Below, piece after piece: positions 17,172 to 24,958 of a DNA stretch of 37,704 bases (the stretch's first letter is position 1; the number at the start of each line of letters is the position of its first letter). The translations under genes were made by a program, and so were the position numbers. The DNA comes from Prolixibacteraceae bacterium (lineage in GTDB: Bacteria; Bacteroidota; Bacteroidia; Bacteroidales; Prolixibacteraceae): assembly GCA_028377305.1 (NCBI GenBank), contig JAONJW010000022.1:1-37704 (forward strand), written 5' to 3'. Under the pieces are notes generated by a model. That model had not been told where the DNA came from. It made no database searches and saw only the letters and a list, made by a program, of their open reading frames with translations.

Positions 17172-17942
17172 ATGATGAGAAAACTTACATTTATTTTATT
17201 CCTCTTTACAATAGCACTGAGTGCTAAAGCCCAAAATGGTAGTTTGACAGATGGTAGCAAGCCATTTGTTGGTGGAAAATATCATTATTCTATTCCGATG
17301 GAGAACATTGCAAATACAGCGGCTTGGTCTCTAATAAATGCAGCGAATCAAGATAAGTCGGCTGCAATTATTAGAACGGATAATCAGAACATCGATATTG
17401 ATTACGCAACACTTGCAGCTGGAGATTATACTTTACGTTTTACAGAAACTAAAGATGGTTGTGTGGCTGTGAGAGAGCTTCCAATTACTGTTTATGATAA
17501 TTCGTTTAGTGTAAACATCGTTGATAACAATGTTTATGATTGTAATCCTGAAAGTGGTAATGTACATGTGCAGGGAGATGAAGGAATAGTTACCTTTGAG
17601 TATTCTGTAACAAGAACCATGGCAGCAGGTGCTTGGTCATTAAATTATAGTAATGTGACAGCTATAGAAGGGGCAATTAAAAATGATCCTATCATCACCG
17701 TTGCTGGTGGTGTAATTGATGTCGCAACTAAATCGATCACTGCAAATGGTGGTACTGGTGAAGTTGTCGTTACTGTAACGTATAATAATTTTCCTATTGA
17801 TCTAGATCTTACTAATACATTTGGTATTACAAAATCGTCAATTACATCAGGGACCACAAGTCTTGTAGCTAAAACAATTGAGTCAGCTAAAGGTGGTACT
17901 GTTAAAGGTCTTCCTAATACTGGGAATATCGTTTTTAACTAA
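17172..17942 (+). CDS. Secreted PKD-like module protein, subunit-type paralogue A
   Basis: The 256-residue protein has a signal peptide ending SAKAQ (start could equally be the second ATG, 17175). Residues about 30-107 form the module shared through this operon: GGKYHYSIP, then AAWSLI with the core Trp, then AGDYTLRFTETKDGC followed by RELPITV. A second domain (about 110-256) is rich in Val, Thr, Asn and Gly and contains one early Cys (YDCNP). It ends with GTVKGLPNTGNIVFN. The next gene's product ends GTVK...NAITFN and matches it in layout, so the two look like tandem paralogues. No sorting domain, lipobox or enzyme motif is seen. I do not recognise a characterised family; the composition fits a beta-rich extracellular structural protein. 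Confidence 0.82.
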   Translation: MMRKLTFILFLFTIALSAKAQNGSLTDGSKPFVGGKYHYSIPMENIANTAAWSLINAANQDKSAAIIRTDNQNIDIDYATLAAGDYTLRFTETKDGCVAVRELPITVYDNSFSVNIVDNNVYDCNPESGNVHVQGDEGIVTFEYSVTRTMAAGAWSLNYSNVTAIEGAIKNDPIITVAGGVIDVATKSITANGGTGEVVVTVTYNNFPIDLDLTNTFGITKSSITSGTTSLVAKTIESAKGGTVKGLPNTGNIVFN

Positions 17943-17971
17943 TTACTGAACCAAAATAATACTATCATATA

Positions 17972-18796
17972 ATGAAAAGAATTTTATTAAGTTTTGTTGT
18001 TCTAGTGGTGGCTAGTGCAGCGGCATTTGCACAGTCGAAAGGAGATGCACCATACCCAGGTTCTAAGCATGTCTATAGTATCGAAAGCGATGGTGAAAAT
18101 CAAGTTTGGAGCGTTTTTACACACGATGGAGCTGCTTTTGTTCCTTCAGATGCAGCAGTGGCAACTCTGACCAATGAAAATACCAAAAGTGTAACGATTG
18201 ATTGGGGAGTTGGAGTTGTTGCAGGTACTACATACTATGTACAAGTTGAAGATGACCTAGGGGGGTGTAGGAACCTACGTATGTTACCTGTTACGATAAC
18301 TGCAAGTACATTCGATATGTTATTAGTATATAATGGAGGAGATATTTGCTATAGAGATCAAGTTGCGCCATCTATAGAGGGTGGACAGATCGCCTATACA
18401 CATGGTGTAGCTGTAGTACCTTATGATTTCACTGTAGCTGGTGTTAATGCAGGAGATGAATGGTCTACTACACTTACAATGACAGACATTGCAGATGTGG
18501 AAATCGGAGGACTAGCTTCTGGTGATGCTACTGTAGGTGTTCAAGATAATGGTGATGGAACGTATACCCTTTCAGGTACAGGAGAAGTTGCTGGCGTAAC
18601 ACTTAACCTAACGATTAATAATATCAAGAAGTATTTGGAAGCAGCTGTCTATGATGGACAAGCTATCTTAAATCCGGTTGTTACACTTTCTGCTCAAGCC
18701 ATTAAGGATCAGAATGTAGCTGATATTAATAATGTAAACAACCAAGCAACAGGTACTGTTAAACGTTATACTAACAACGCAATTACATTTAATTAA
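17972..18796 (+). CDS. Secreted PKD-like module protein, subunit-type paralogue B
   Basis: The 274-residue protein has a very clear signal peptide (MKRILLSFVVLVVASAAAFA, cut before QSKGD). The shared N-terminal module is complete: PGSKHVYSIES, QVWSVF with the Trp, GTTYYVQVEDDLGGC and RMLPVTIT. The second domain (about 112-274) carries ICYRD, EWSTTLTMTD, an acidic Gly-rich turn (GVQDNGDGTYTLSG) and the closing strand NAITFN. Composition is acidic with almost no Lys, typical of exported repeat proteins. It is the longer sister of the preceding gene product and probably arose by duplication. No sorting signal is seen, so export beyond the periplasm would need help from neighbours. Function unknown; a polymerising or stacking subunit is a guess only. 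Confidence 0.82.
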   Translation: MKRILLSFVVLVVASAAAFAQSKGDAPYPGSKHVYSIESDGENQVWSVFTHDGAAFVPSDAAVATLTNENTKSVTIDWGVGVVAGTTYYVQVEDDLGGCRNLRMLPVTITASTFDMLLVYNGGDICYRDQVAPSIEGGQIAYTHGVAVVPYDFTVAGVNAGDEWSTTLTMTDIADVEIGGLASGDATVGVQDNGDGTYTLSGTGEVAGVTLNLTINNIKKYLEAAVYDGQAILNPVVTLSAQAIKDQNVADINNVNNQATGTVKRYTNNAITFN

Positions 18797-18818
18797 TTCA
18801 TAGATATTAAGCTATAAT

Positions 18819-19550
18819 ATGACTCAAACTCTTCGACATATAAGCCTCCTCTGTTTGATGTGGTGTTGTTGTTCTGTCTTATTGGAAGCAATGGGACAGG
18901 AGAGGGTGCGTCTTGTCGAAGGAGAGATTCATAGTTTTAGCGTAGAAGAAGTGATGGGTAGGAAATACGACTGGATATTGTATTCTGGTTTCAGTATGAT
19001 AACCCATGCTTCTTCTGATTTGGAAGCAGGATTTTTGGGATCATCCAAACTTTCTGTTGTGTCTTGTGTCTTTAAGAAGAAGGGAAACTATGTCTTAAGG
19101 TCAGATACCGAACAAGGTGGCTGTTCTAATAGTAGAATTCTTATTCTGACGGTTTTATCAAATAACATGTCCTTTGGGTTTGTGAATGCAGATCAAGAAG
19201 CATGTGCCACCACTATTGGCGAGCCGCTTCCTTTGGACTTAACTGTAGAAAAGAATCTAGCAACCAGCACTACTACCTTTAAGCAATATTTCCCTCTTAG
19301 GGTTACTGTTCGAGTTTCAGAGGATGGTAGAGATATAGGAACACAAGATATCATGATTGACAGAGAAGATGATGCGATGGCGCTTAATCTAAAGATCGAT
19401 GATCTAGATAATGACCATCGCTACTCTATTCGTCTTGAAAAAGTGCAAACGAATAATGGTTTGCCAGTAGGTATTATAGATGCTAAGAGTAATATTCAGT
19501 TTCTTCTAAAGAAACGCCCACGTGCAGGAAAGATCGTTATTGTGGAATAA
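18819..19550 (+). CDS. Secreted protein with shared PKD-like N-terminal module
   Basis: The 243-residue protein has a Cys-rich signal peptide (LLCLMWCCCSVLLEAMG, cut before QER). That run of cysteines resembles a lipobox region but lacks the right L-x-[AG]-C context for confident lipidation. The shared module is recognisable: EGEIHSFSVEE, YDWILYSG with the Trp, then KGNYVLRSDTEQGGC and SRILILTV. The second domain (about 115-243) begins with a Cys (QEACATT) and is a plain beta-rich region. It ends in a basic strand (LLKKRPRAGKIVIVE) instead of the FN ending of the two preceding proteins. No sorting domain. Its place next to the sorting-domain protein suggests an adaptor or base component of the same assembly; this is inference from order only. 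Confidence 0.8.
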   Translation: MTQTLRHISLLCLMWCCCSVLLEAMGQERVRLVEGEIHSFSVEEVMGRKYDWILYSGFSMITHASSDLEAGFLGSSKLSVVSCVFKKKGNYVLRSDTEQGGCSNSRILILTVLSNNMSFGFVNADQEACATTIGEPLPLDLTVEKNLATSTTTFKQYFPLRVTVRVSEDGRDIGTQDIMIDREDDAMALNLKIDDLDNDHRYSIRLEKVQTNNGLPVGIIDAKSNIQFLLKKRPRAGKIVIVE

Positions 19551-19572
19551 TTACTTAATGAAATAAACTATT

Positions 19573-21009
19573 TTGAGATCAATTTACTTTAAAATATGGA
19601 CCCTATGTTGCCTTTGGGTAGCTGCAGTTGGATTCGTTTGTGCTCAAACAATAGATCCAGATGTAACTATCTCTAGAGGCTCTGTGCATCGTTTTAAAGC
19701 TACGATCAATGATCCTCTGTTCTCATATGAGTGGAAAATAAAAACACTTGAGGGGCAGAAGATGAATTATAAGTTTAAATCGACCGAAGCCCAATCGGAG
19801 TTGATTTATTTCGATAAGGAAGGAACTTTTGAGTTAAGTGTTACACCTACTCAAACAGAGAATGGATGTCCTGGCGAATCAACCGTAATGATTATTAAGG
19901 TTGGTGTTATCTTAGAGTCAAGGATTGTTGCAACTCCTCAAGATAATAAAGGAAATGGTTTCATCGGTTTTTGTAGTGAAAGCTTAAGTCTTGATGGTTC
20001 CAAATCTACAGGAGAGCGTTTAACCTATGAGTGGGGGCCCAAAGAGCATTTTGATAATCCATATATTGCATCTCCAACTTTCCAAAAGAATGGTGCAAAC
20101 ACGAATACTACTGTTTGGTTAGAAGTGACGGACAAATTTGGAGGTATGCACCGAACAGAGAAGAATATTATATTCGATCCTGAGCCAAAAGCTGTTGTGA
20201 GAGGTGAGTCTGAACTATCATTCGACTCATGGGTAAGGTTAGATGCAAGTAAAAGTTTAGGAACGAATATTGTTTACTATTGGTCAAATAAGAATCCTGA
20301 TGCACAGGATTATGGTCATGTAGATAACACAGACCCTTCTAAGCTGTTGGTAAGAAAAGCTGGTATTTATATCCTAAGAGTTATGGACCGCAATGGCTGT
20401 ACAAGTAGTACCGAGTTTGAGGTGACATATAATGGAACACCTCCTGTTACTCAAGAGGATGTTGGAATCACAAAGGAAAGGGTTGACTTTGATTTTAAAG
20501 TTCTTCTTAATGACTATGATCTAGAAAATGACATGGATACATTGTCTCTGAAGATCTTTACCGAACCACTGCATGGAACGGCAAAACTTGTTTCGAAAGG
20601 TTTAATTAGATATACTCCAGATGAAACATATCTAGGGGAAGATCAATTCGAATATGAGATTTGTGATAGCAAAGGGTTGTGCTCTACTGAGTTTGTTAAG
20701 ATATTAGTTCGTGCAGGCGAGTTAAGAGTGGTGAGAGGATTCTCTCCTAATGGTGACGGGATCAATGATAGATTTGAAATCAAAGCGATTAAGATGTGTG
20801 AGCAGTCAGAGATACATATCTACAATCGTTGGGGTGACTTGGTTTATAAGAGCAACCGATATGGACTTGATGGAGAGACTTCATGGTGGGACGGAATAGC
20901 CACAGAAGGAATGAACAAAGGAAATGCGGTGTCTTCGGGTACTTACTATTATATCTTGAAGACAGATAATTATCCAACGAAGAAAGGTTATATTTATTTA
21001 AGCAAATAG
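19573..21009 (+). CDS. Multidomain Ig-like surface protein with type B T9SS C-terminal sorting domain
   Basis: 478 residues from a TTG start. The signal peptide ends GFVCAQ. Domains in order: the operon's shared PKD-like module (about 34-112, with W54 and NGC at 97-99); two more PKD-like modules (about 115-205 with YEWGPKEH, and 207-287 ending NGCTSSTEFEV); a Big_9/cadherin-like module (about 289-378, VLLNDYDLENDMD, IRYTPDETYLGEDQFEYEICD); and the gliding-motility-associated type B sorting domain (about 384-478, SPNGDGIND, IYNRWGDLVY, SGTYYYIL). Type B proteins cross the outer membrane through the T9SS with the help of a PorP/SprF partner, which is the next gene. No ATG gives a full signal peptide. 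Five codons upstream, ATG AAA TAA is in frame, so the original start may have been lost to a nonsense change or read error. Confidence 0.9.
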   Translation: MRSIYFKIWTLCCLWVAAVGFVCAQTIDPDVTISRGSVHRFKATINDPLFSYEWKIKTLEGQKMNYKFKSTEAQSELIYFDKEGTFELSVTPTQTENGCPGESTVMIIKVGVILESRIVATPQDNKGNGFIGFCSESLSLDGSKSTGERLTYEWGPKEHFDNPYIASPTFQKNGANTNTTVWLEVTDKFGGMHRTEKNIIFDPEPKAVVRGESELSFDSWVRLDASKSLGTNIVYYWSNKNPDAQDYGHVDNTDPSKLLVRKAGIYILRVMDRNGCTSSTEFEVTYNGTPPVTQEDVGITKERVDFDFKVLLNDYDLENDMDTLSLKIFTEPLHGTAKLVSKGLIRYTPDETYLGEDQFEYEICDSKGLCSTEFVKILVRAGELRVVRGFSPNGDGINDRFEIKAIKMCEQSEIHIYNRWGDLVYKSNRYGLDGETSWWDGIATEGMNKGNAVSSGTYYYILKTDNYPTKKGYIYLSK

Positions 21010-21028
21010 TCAATTTTAGAGGTTAACT

Positions 21029-22006
21029 ATGAGGTTCTGTACAAACATATCATATTCATTAAAAAAGACGCTTAAAACGTCTCTAATGCTTGTGTGCAGT
21101 ATATTATTATCTCTGACGGTAAAAGGTCAGCAAGATCCTCTATATAGCCAATATTTGAACAATCTAGCAACAATCAATCCATCCTATGTTGGAGTTCAGA
21201 ACGGAATGAATGTAAAGCTGTTGACGAGACATCAATGGACAGGATTTGAGGGAGCTCCAACAACAAGTACTCTAGCTTTCTCTATGCCCTATCAGAAAGA
21301 CCAAATGGGTATTGGAGGTCGTATTGTTTATGATGGTTATGGTCCGATAACTCAGTTAGGAGTATACGGAGATTATGCCTATCACCTAGATATTGATCCA
21401 CGAAGAGGTCGCTTTCTAAGCTTTGGAGTATCTGCGGGTTTCAATCTATTTTACGCAGACATTCTAGGAATTGGTGAAAGTCAGGATGACCCTGCATTTA
21501 CTTCGGATATGAGCAATAAGTTTTTACCTAATGTAGGAATTGGAATGATGTATCGTGATAGAGATTACATTATAGGTGTTTCTGTTCCAAAGTTAATTGA
21601 GAATGAAGTCTCTGTAAAGGATATCTCTAGAACTTCTATAAACAAAGATATGCTTCATATCTATCTGCTTGGAGCGTATAAGTTTAGTGTGGATAGAGAC
21701 ATCGTGATGAAGATTGCTACGACCGTACGTTATATTCGTAATACGAATTTGGCAGCAGATTTACACGTTTTTGCCATCTTCGATGATAATTTTATGGCAG
21801 GAGTGATGTACCGAACTGGCAACTCTTTCGGGATGAGTATACAGTATGACATTAGAGATGGTATGCGTTTGGGGTATGCCTATGATATGACCTCTTTAGA
21901 GGATACTTATAGTTTCCCAAGCACTCACGAATTAATGCTTAGTTATGATATTCCTTCCAAGAAGAGGCGTCGCTTTCGCCGAAGAAGATCAAATTACTTC
22001 TTTTAG
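21029..22006 (+). CDS. PorP/SprF family outer membrane protein of the type IX secretion system
   Basis: The 325-residue protein has a signal peptide (hydrophobic 17-32). The family N-terminus follows directly: QQDPLYSQYLNNLATINPSYVG. The rest is a beta barrel of about 14 strands with GGRIVYDGYGPI, YGDYAYHLDI and VGIGMMYRDRDYIIGVSVPKL. PorP/SprF proteins sit in the outer membrane; many are encoded beside, and needed for, a specific type B sorting-domain protein, as SprF is for SprB. Here it lies 19 bases after such a gene and closes the operon, so it is probably the dedicated partner of the preceding protein. An unusual feature is the strongly basic C-terminal tail after the last strand (KKRRRFRRRRSNYFF). 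Confidence 0.93.
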   Translation: MRFCTNISYSLKKTLKTSLMLVCSILLSLTVKGQQDPLYSQYLNNLATINPSYVGVQNGMNVKLLTRHQWTGFEGAPTTSTLAFSMPYQKDQMGIGGRIVYDGYGPITQLGVYGDYAYHLDIDPRRGRFLSFGVSAGFNLFYADILGIGESQDDPAFTSDMSNKFLPNVGIGMMYRDRDYIIGVSVPKLIENEVSVKDISRTSINKDMLHIYLLGAYKFSVDRDIVMKIATTVRYIRNTNLAADLHVFAIFDDNFMAGVMYRTGNSFGMSIQYDIRDGMRLGYAYDMTSLEDTYSFPSTHELMLSYDIPSKKRRRFRRRRSNYFF

Positions 22007-22456
22007 TCTCTTATTAATTAAGCGACCTACATTTATTCATACTCTTCAATGTTTAGGTGCTAGAATACAATTTTTGCAATAGTATTCTTCGCGAAATAGA
22101 GATGTTAGATATGATTTATTACACATTCATGTTAGAGTCTATTACTAAAGGATAAGAACCCTCTCTCAATCATTTTATATTCAGATGTCGCCTTTCCCCA
22201 ATAAAGAGCAAATAAATGGTTTGGTCTTATAGGAGAGTTATTGTATATTAAATCGACATCATTCACAGAATATAATAGATCAATTTTATTTGCTGTTCTA
22301 TAGGTAACTCCAATTTAAAGAGAGTCATAGAACTTATCCCTGTTTCATATCCAATTCACATTCCCTACAGGTGTACAAAGCTATTATTCAGAACAAGCAA
22401 GGAAAGGCAAAGCCACTCCTTGTTGATCTGTATCGTGTCTTTTTATATGTAGAGAA
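22007..22456. other. Intergenic region between convergent operons, with two weak stem-loops
   Basis: Stem-loop 1 (22062-22088, AGAATAC/GTATTCT with an inner ATT/AAT) lies 55 bases past the PorP/SprF gene. Stem-loop 2 (22398-22422, CAAGGA/TCCTTG with inner GGC/GCC) lies 35 bases past the efflux operon on the other strand. Neither has a good T-run, so they are weak terminator candidates. A broken protein-like frame on the minus strand fills much of the space (next entry). Confidence 0.45.
22132..22455 (-). pseudogene. Possible decayed reading frame downstream of the outer membrane factor gene
   Basis: On the minus strand one frame reads protein-like across this stretch but is cut by four stop codons. 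An uninterrupted 60-codon part (22314-22132) includes GVTYRTANKIDLLYSVNDVD, SPIRPNHLFALYWGKATSEY and GFLSFSNRL before a TAA. Upstream in the same frame come DTDQQGVALPFLACSE, two stops, TPVGNVNWI, a stop, NRDKFYDSL and a stop. No start codon or known family was recognised. A gene remnant is more likely than a live gene; chance is not excluded. Confidence 0.22.
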
Positions 22457-23830
22457 CTATAGGCTGATCTTTTTACCTGTATAGAACTCCAGCATCTTTG
22501 TCTTGAAAATAAACTCATACTTAGCACGTATCTTTTGTGATTTGGCTCTTATATATGAATTCTTTGCTTGGTTGTAGTCGTATATCTCCATTGCTCCTGA
22601 ATTGAACTTCAAGTCCGCGAAATCAAACGATTCTTTGCTTGTGTTTACTAGTGTCGAAGATGCACTATACTTCTCATGTGATCCACGCGCTTGTGTCAGT
22701 GCATTGGTGACTGTCTTTCTCAGATCTTTTTCTGCTTGAACAAGGTCTAGTTTCGATTGTAAAGCTTGGATTTTTGCATTCTTATAAGAGTTACGAGCTC
22801 TTTTTCCATAGAAGATTGGAATCGACAATCTAAGTCCTAGGTTCTCTTGTCCATTATTACTCAGCTGATCGTTAAAAGCAACATTTTCAATCCCACTATA
22901 GTGGTAATACCCATTCGAGTAGCTTGCATTAGCGCTCAGGGTAGGGTATAAGCCTCCTTTGGCCGCTTTTTCATTTGCATCTCCTTGTTTGATACGTGTA
23001 TTGGCAGCTTTGATCTCAGGACGTAATTTTAAAGCTGTTGCAAAATAATTCTCTGCACTATTTAGTTGTGTCTCAGCGTTGATCAATGCCAGCTTTGGAA
23101 TCTGAACAACTACTGTTTTAGGATCCTCCACCTCCATTAACTGAGCCAGCTCTAGAATATTCAATTGAAGGCTATTTCTAGCATCCACCTCTTCCGCTTT
23201 GTTATTGGCTAGTTGTGATCTAAGTTCCAGTAGTGGTCCTTTGTCAAGAAGCCCTCCACTAACCTTCTCTGTCGTGATATTAATCTGCTTTTCGGTAATA
23301 TCTATCTGCTCTTTAGTAAGCTCAAGAAGCTCTTTTGTTACAAGTACATTTAGAAATGCTTGTGTCACTTCAATCGTAAGGTTTGCCTCATTCACCTCTA
23401 TGATATTCTTTTGATATTCTAGATCATATTTAGAAGCAATAATCTCATTCTTTAGTGCAAAGCCCTGAAATAATTTTACATCTGCATTAACATTAAAGCT
23501 AGTTGTATTGGAGTTACGATTGAGATATACGTTCTTATCACTTAAGGTTCTACCCCATGAAGTTGTATTACCAAATGATGCTCCCAACGAAGGAAGTCTT
23601 GACAACTTTGTTGCCTCAAGTGTATTGGTTGCAATATCGCTATTTAATATCTGCCTCTGGATTCGGCTATTGTTTTGGATAGCATGGTTTATGCATTTAT
23701 CAAGATTCCATTGTGTATCGTCAGGTGTATTATCTTGAGAAATCGCTACAAACCCCACAAGCATAGAAAGAAAACAAAGCGATATTTTTATACAATTCAT
23801 CTTCATTGTTTCGTTTTTTAAGTTTTTCAT
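22457..23830 (-). CDS. TolC-family outer membrane efflux protein
   Basis: The 457-residue protein (from the ATG at 23830; the ATG at 23806, giving MKMNCIKISLCFLSML, is an equally good signal-peptide start) has two outer-membrane-efflux (OEP) halves. Each contains long alpha-helical hairpins with a beta segment: NLDKCINHAIQNNSRIQRQ opens the first, and NYFATALKLRPEIKAANTR the second. TolC proteins form trimeric channels across outer membrane and periplasm. It is the last gene of an ABC/MFP operon, 16 bases after the membrane fusion protein gene, and should be that pump's exit duct. Length is normal. No lipobox was seen; Cys residues near the N-terminus lie before the predicted cleavage site. 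Confidence 0.93.
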   Translation of the reverse strand: MKNLKNETMKMNCIKISLCFLSMLVGFVAISQDNTPDDTQWNLDKCINHAIQNNSRIQRQILNSDIATNTLEATKLSRLPSLGASFGNTTSWGRTLSDKNVYLNRNSNTTSFNVNADVKLFQGFALKNEIIASKYDLEYQKNIIEVNEANLTIEVTQAFLNVLVTKELLELTKEQIDITEKQINITTEKVSGGLLDKGPLLELRSQLANNKAEEVDARNSLQLNILELAQLMEVEDPKTVVVQIPKLALINAETQLNSAENYFATALKLRPEIKAANTRIKQGDANEKAAKGGLYPTLSANASYSNGYYHYSGIENVAFNDQLSNNGQENLGLRLSIPIFYGKRARNSYKNAKIQALQSKLDLVQAEKDLRKTVTNALTQARGSHEKYSASSTLVNTSKESFDFADLKFNSGAMEIYDYNQAKNSYIRAKSQKIRAKYEFIFKTKMLEFYTGKKISL

Positions 23831-23846
23831 CACAACTGAAAGTTGT

Positions 23847-24935
23847 TTATTTCTTATTACCTCTTACTTGTTGTTCTTCCTCAAGACCTTTGGTAATCTC
23901 TACATTAATACCATCTGATAGTCCCAATTCAATACTTCTTTTATCATATTCAAACTTGTTATCCTCCTTAGGAGTCCAAACATAACTTGTATCATTTTCG
24001 AAGAAAATGGTCGATTCGGGAATAGAGAGTACATTCTCTTTCCTCTCTACCTCAATAGAAGCATTTGCACTATATCCGGCTCTAATAAATTGATCATTAT
24101 TTAGCTCTACCGCCCCTTTAATCTTAAACTGAACAGCACCTCCATTATCCGTGCCTTTAGGAGCGATATTTGTAATAATAGCTTGATATTTATCTTTACT
24201 CATTGCACCAATTGTTAACTCCATTGGCATACCAATCTTAACACGTCCTACTTCTGTCTCATCGATATTACCCTCGAAGATCATATCTTTCATATCTGCA
24301 ACCAATGCAATGGTTGTTCCATCGTTAAATGAATTACTTTGAATCACTGAATTACCTTCTTTTACAGGGACATCTAGAATCATGCCTGTGATCGTTGAAC
24401 GAATCAGTGTGTTGGTTTGTGACGTGCTTGATTTGGTTACCCCATCTCGAATAAGATCCAAGTTGTCTTTTGCTGCTTTTAGCTCTTCTTTCGATGCCTT
24501 ATAATTTCTTTTTGTATCTAAATAAATAGCCTCTGCGATGACTCCCTTCTTATAAAGGTCCTCATTTCTTTCATCATTTTTCTTTGTCAACTCAAGATCA
24601 ATCTGAGCTCTTTTAATACGATTCTTTGCATTATTCAGATTCACCATATCAGGAATAATGGTCACCCTTGCAATCACCTGGCCTTGCTGTACCGTATCTC
24701 CTGCTTCAACGTATATTTTGCTGATGATACCTGCAATTTGTGGTTTAATAGCAATCTCTTTTTTAGGTACGACAGCTCCAGTAGCAATAGTATTAATGAC
24801 GATGGTGTCACGCTTTACATCTATCATTTCATATTTCACCTCTTTAGGCTGTGATTTTTTATAGATGAATGTGAACGTGCCGATTACACTTGCCATTACA
24901 AGTATAATGATGAATATCTTAAGTGCTTTTTTCAT
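23847..24935 (-). CDS. MacA/HlyD-type membrane fusion protein
   Basis: The 362-residue protein has an N-terminal membrane anchor (about 5-25). A barrel-sandwich (lipoyl-like) domain follows in two halves (KPQIAGIISKIYVEAGDTVQQGQVIA near 63-88, and STITGMILDVPVKEGN near 180-195). These flank a long alpha-helical hairpin (about 98-165), with beta-barrel and membrane-proximal domains after them (VGRVKIGMPMELTIGAM, IRAGYSANASIEV). Such adaptors link inner membrane ABC transporters to TolC. It lies between the second permease gene (23-base gap) and the TolC-type gene. The family relation is to MacA of MacAB pumps; substrate unknown. Confidence 0.93.
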   Translation of the reverse strand: MKKALKIFIIILVMASVIGTFTFIYKKSQPKEVKYEMIDVKRDTIVINTIATGAVVPKKEIAIKPQIAGIISKIYVEAGDTVQQGQVIARVTIIPDMVNLNNAKNRIKRAQIDLELTKKNDERNEDLYKKGVIAEAIYLDTKRNYKASKEELKAAKDNLDLIRDGVTKSSTSQTNTLIRSTITGMILDVPVKEGNSVIQSNSFNDGTTIALVADMKDMIFEGNIDETEVGRVKIGMPMELTIGAMSKDKYQAIITNIAPKGTDNGGAVQFKIKGAVELNNDQFIRAGYSANASIEVERKENVLSIPESTIFFENDTSYVWTPKEDNKFEYDKRSIELGLSDGINVEITKGLEEEQQVRGNKK

Positions 24936-24958
24936 AACTAGTTATCTAAATATACGTT

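Noticed and set aside
18840..18900. Possible lipobox in the Cys-rich signal peptide of the fourth operon protein
   Set aside because: The cysteines lie inside the hydrophobic core and do not follow an L-[AS]-[GA]-C pattern; ordinary cleavage before QER fits better.
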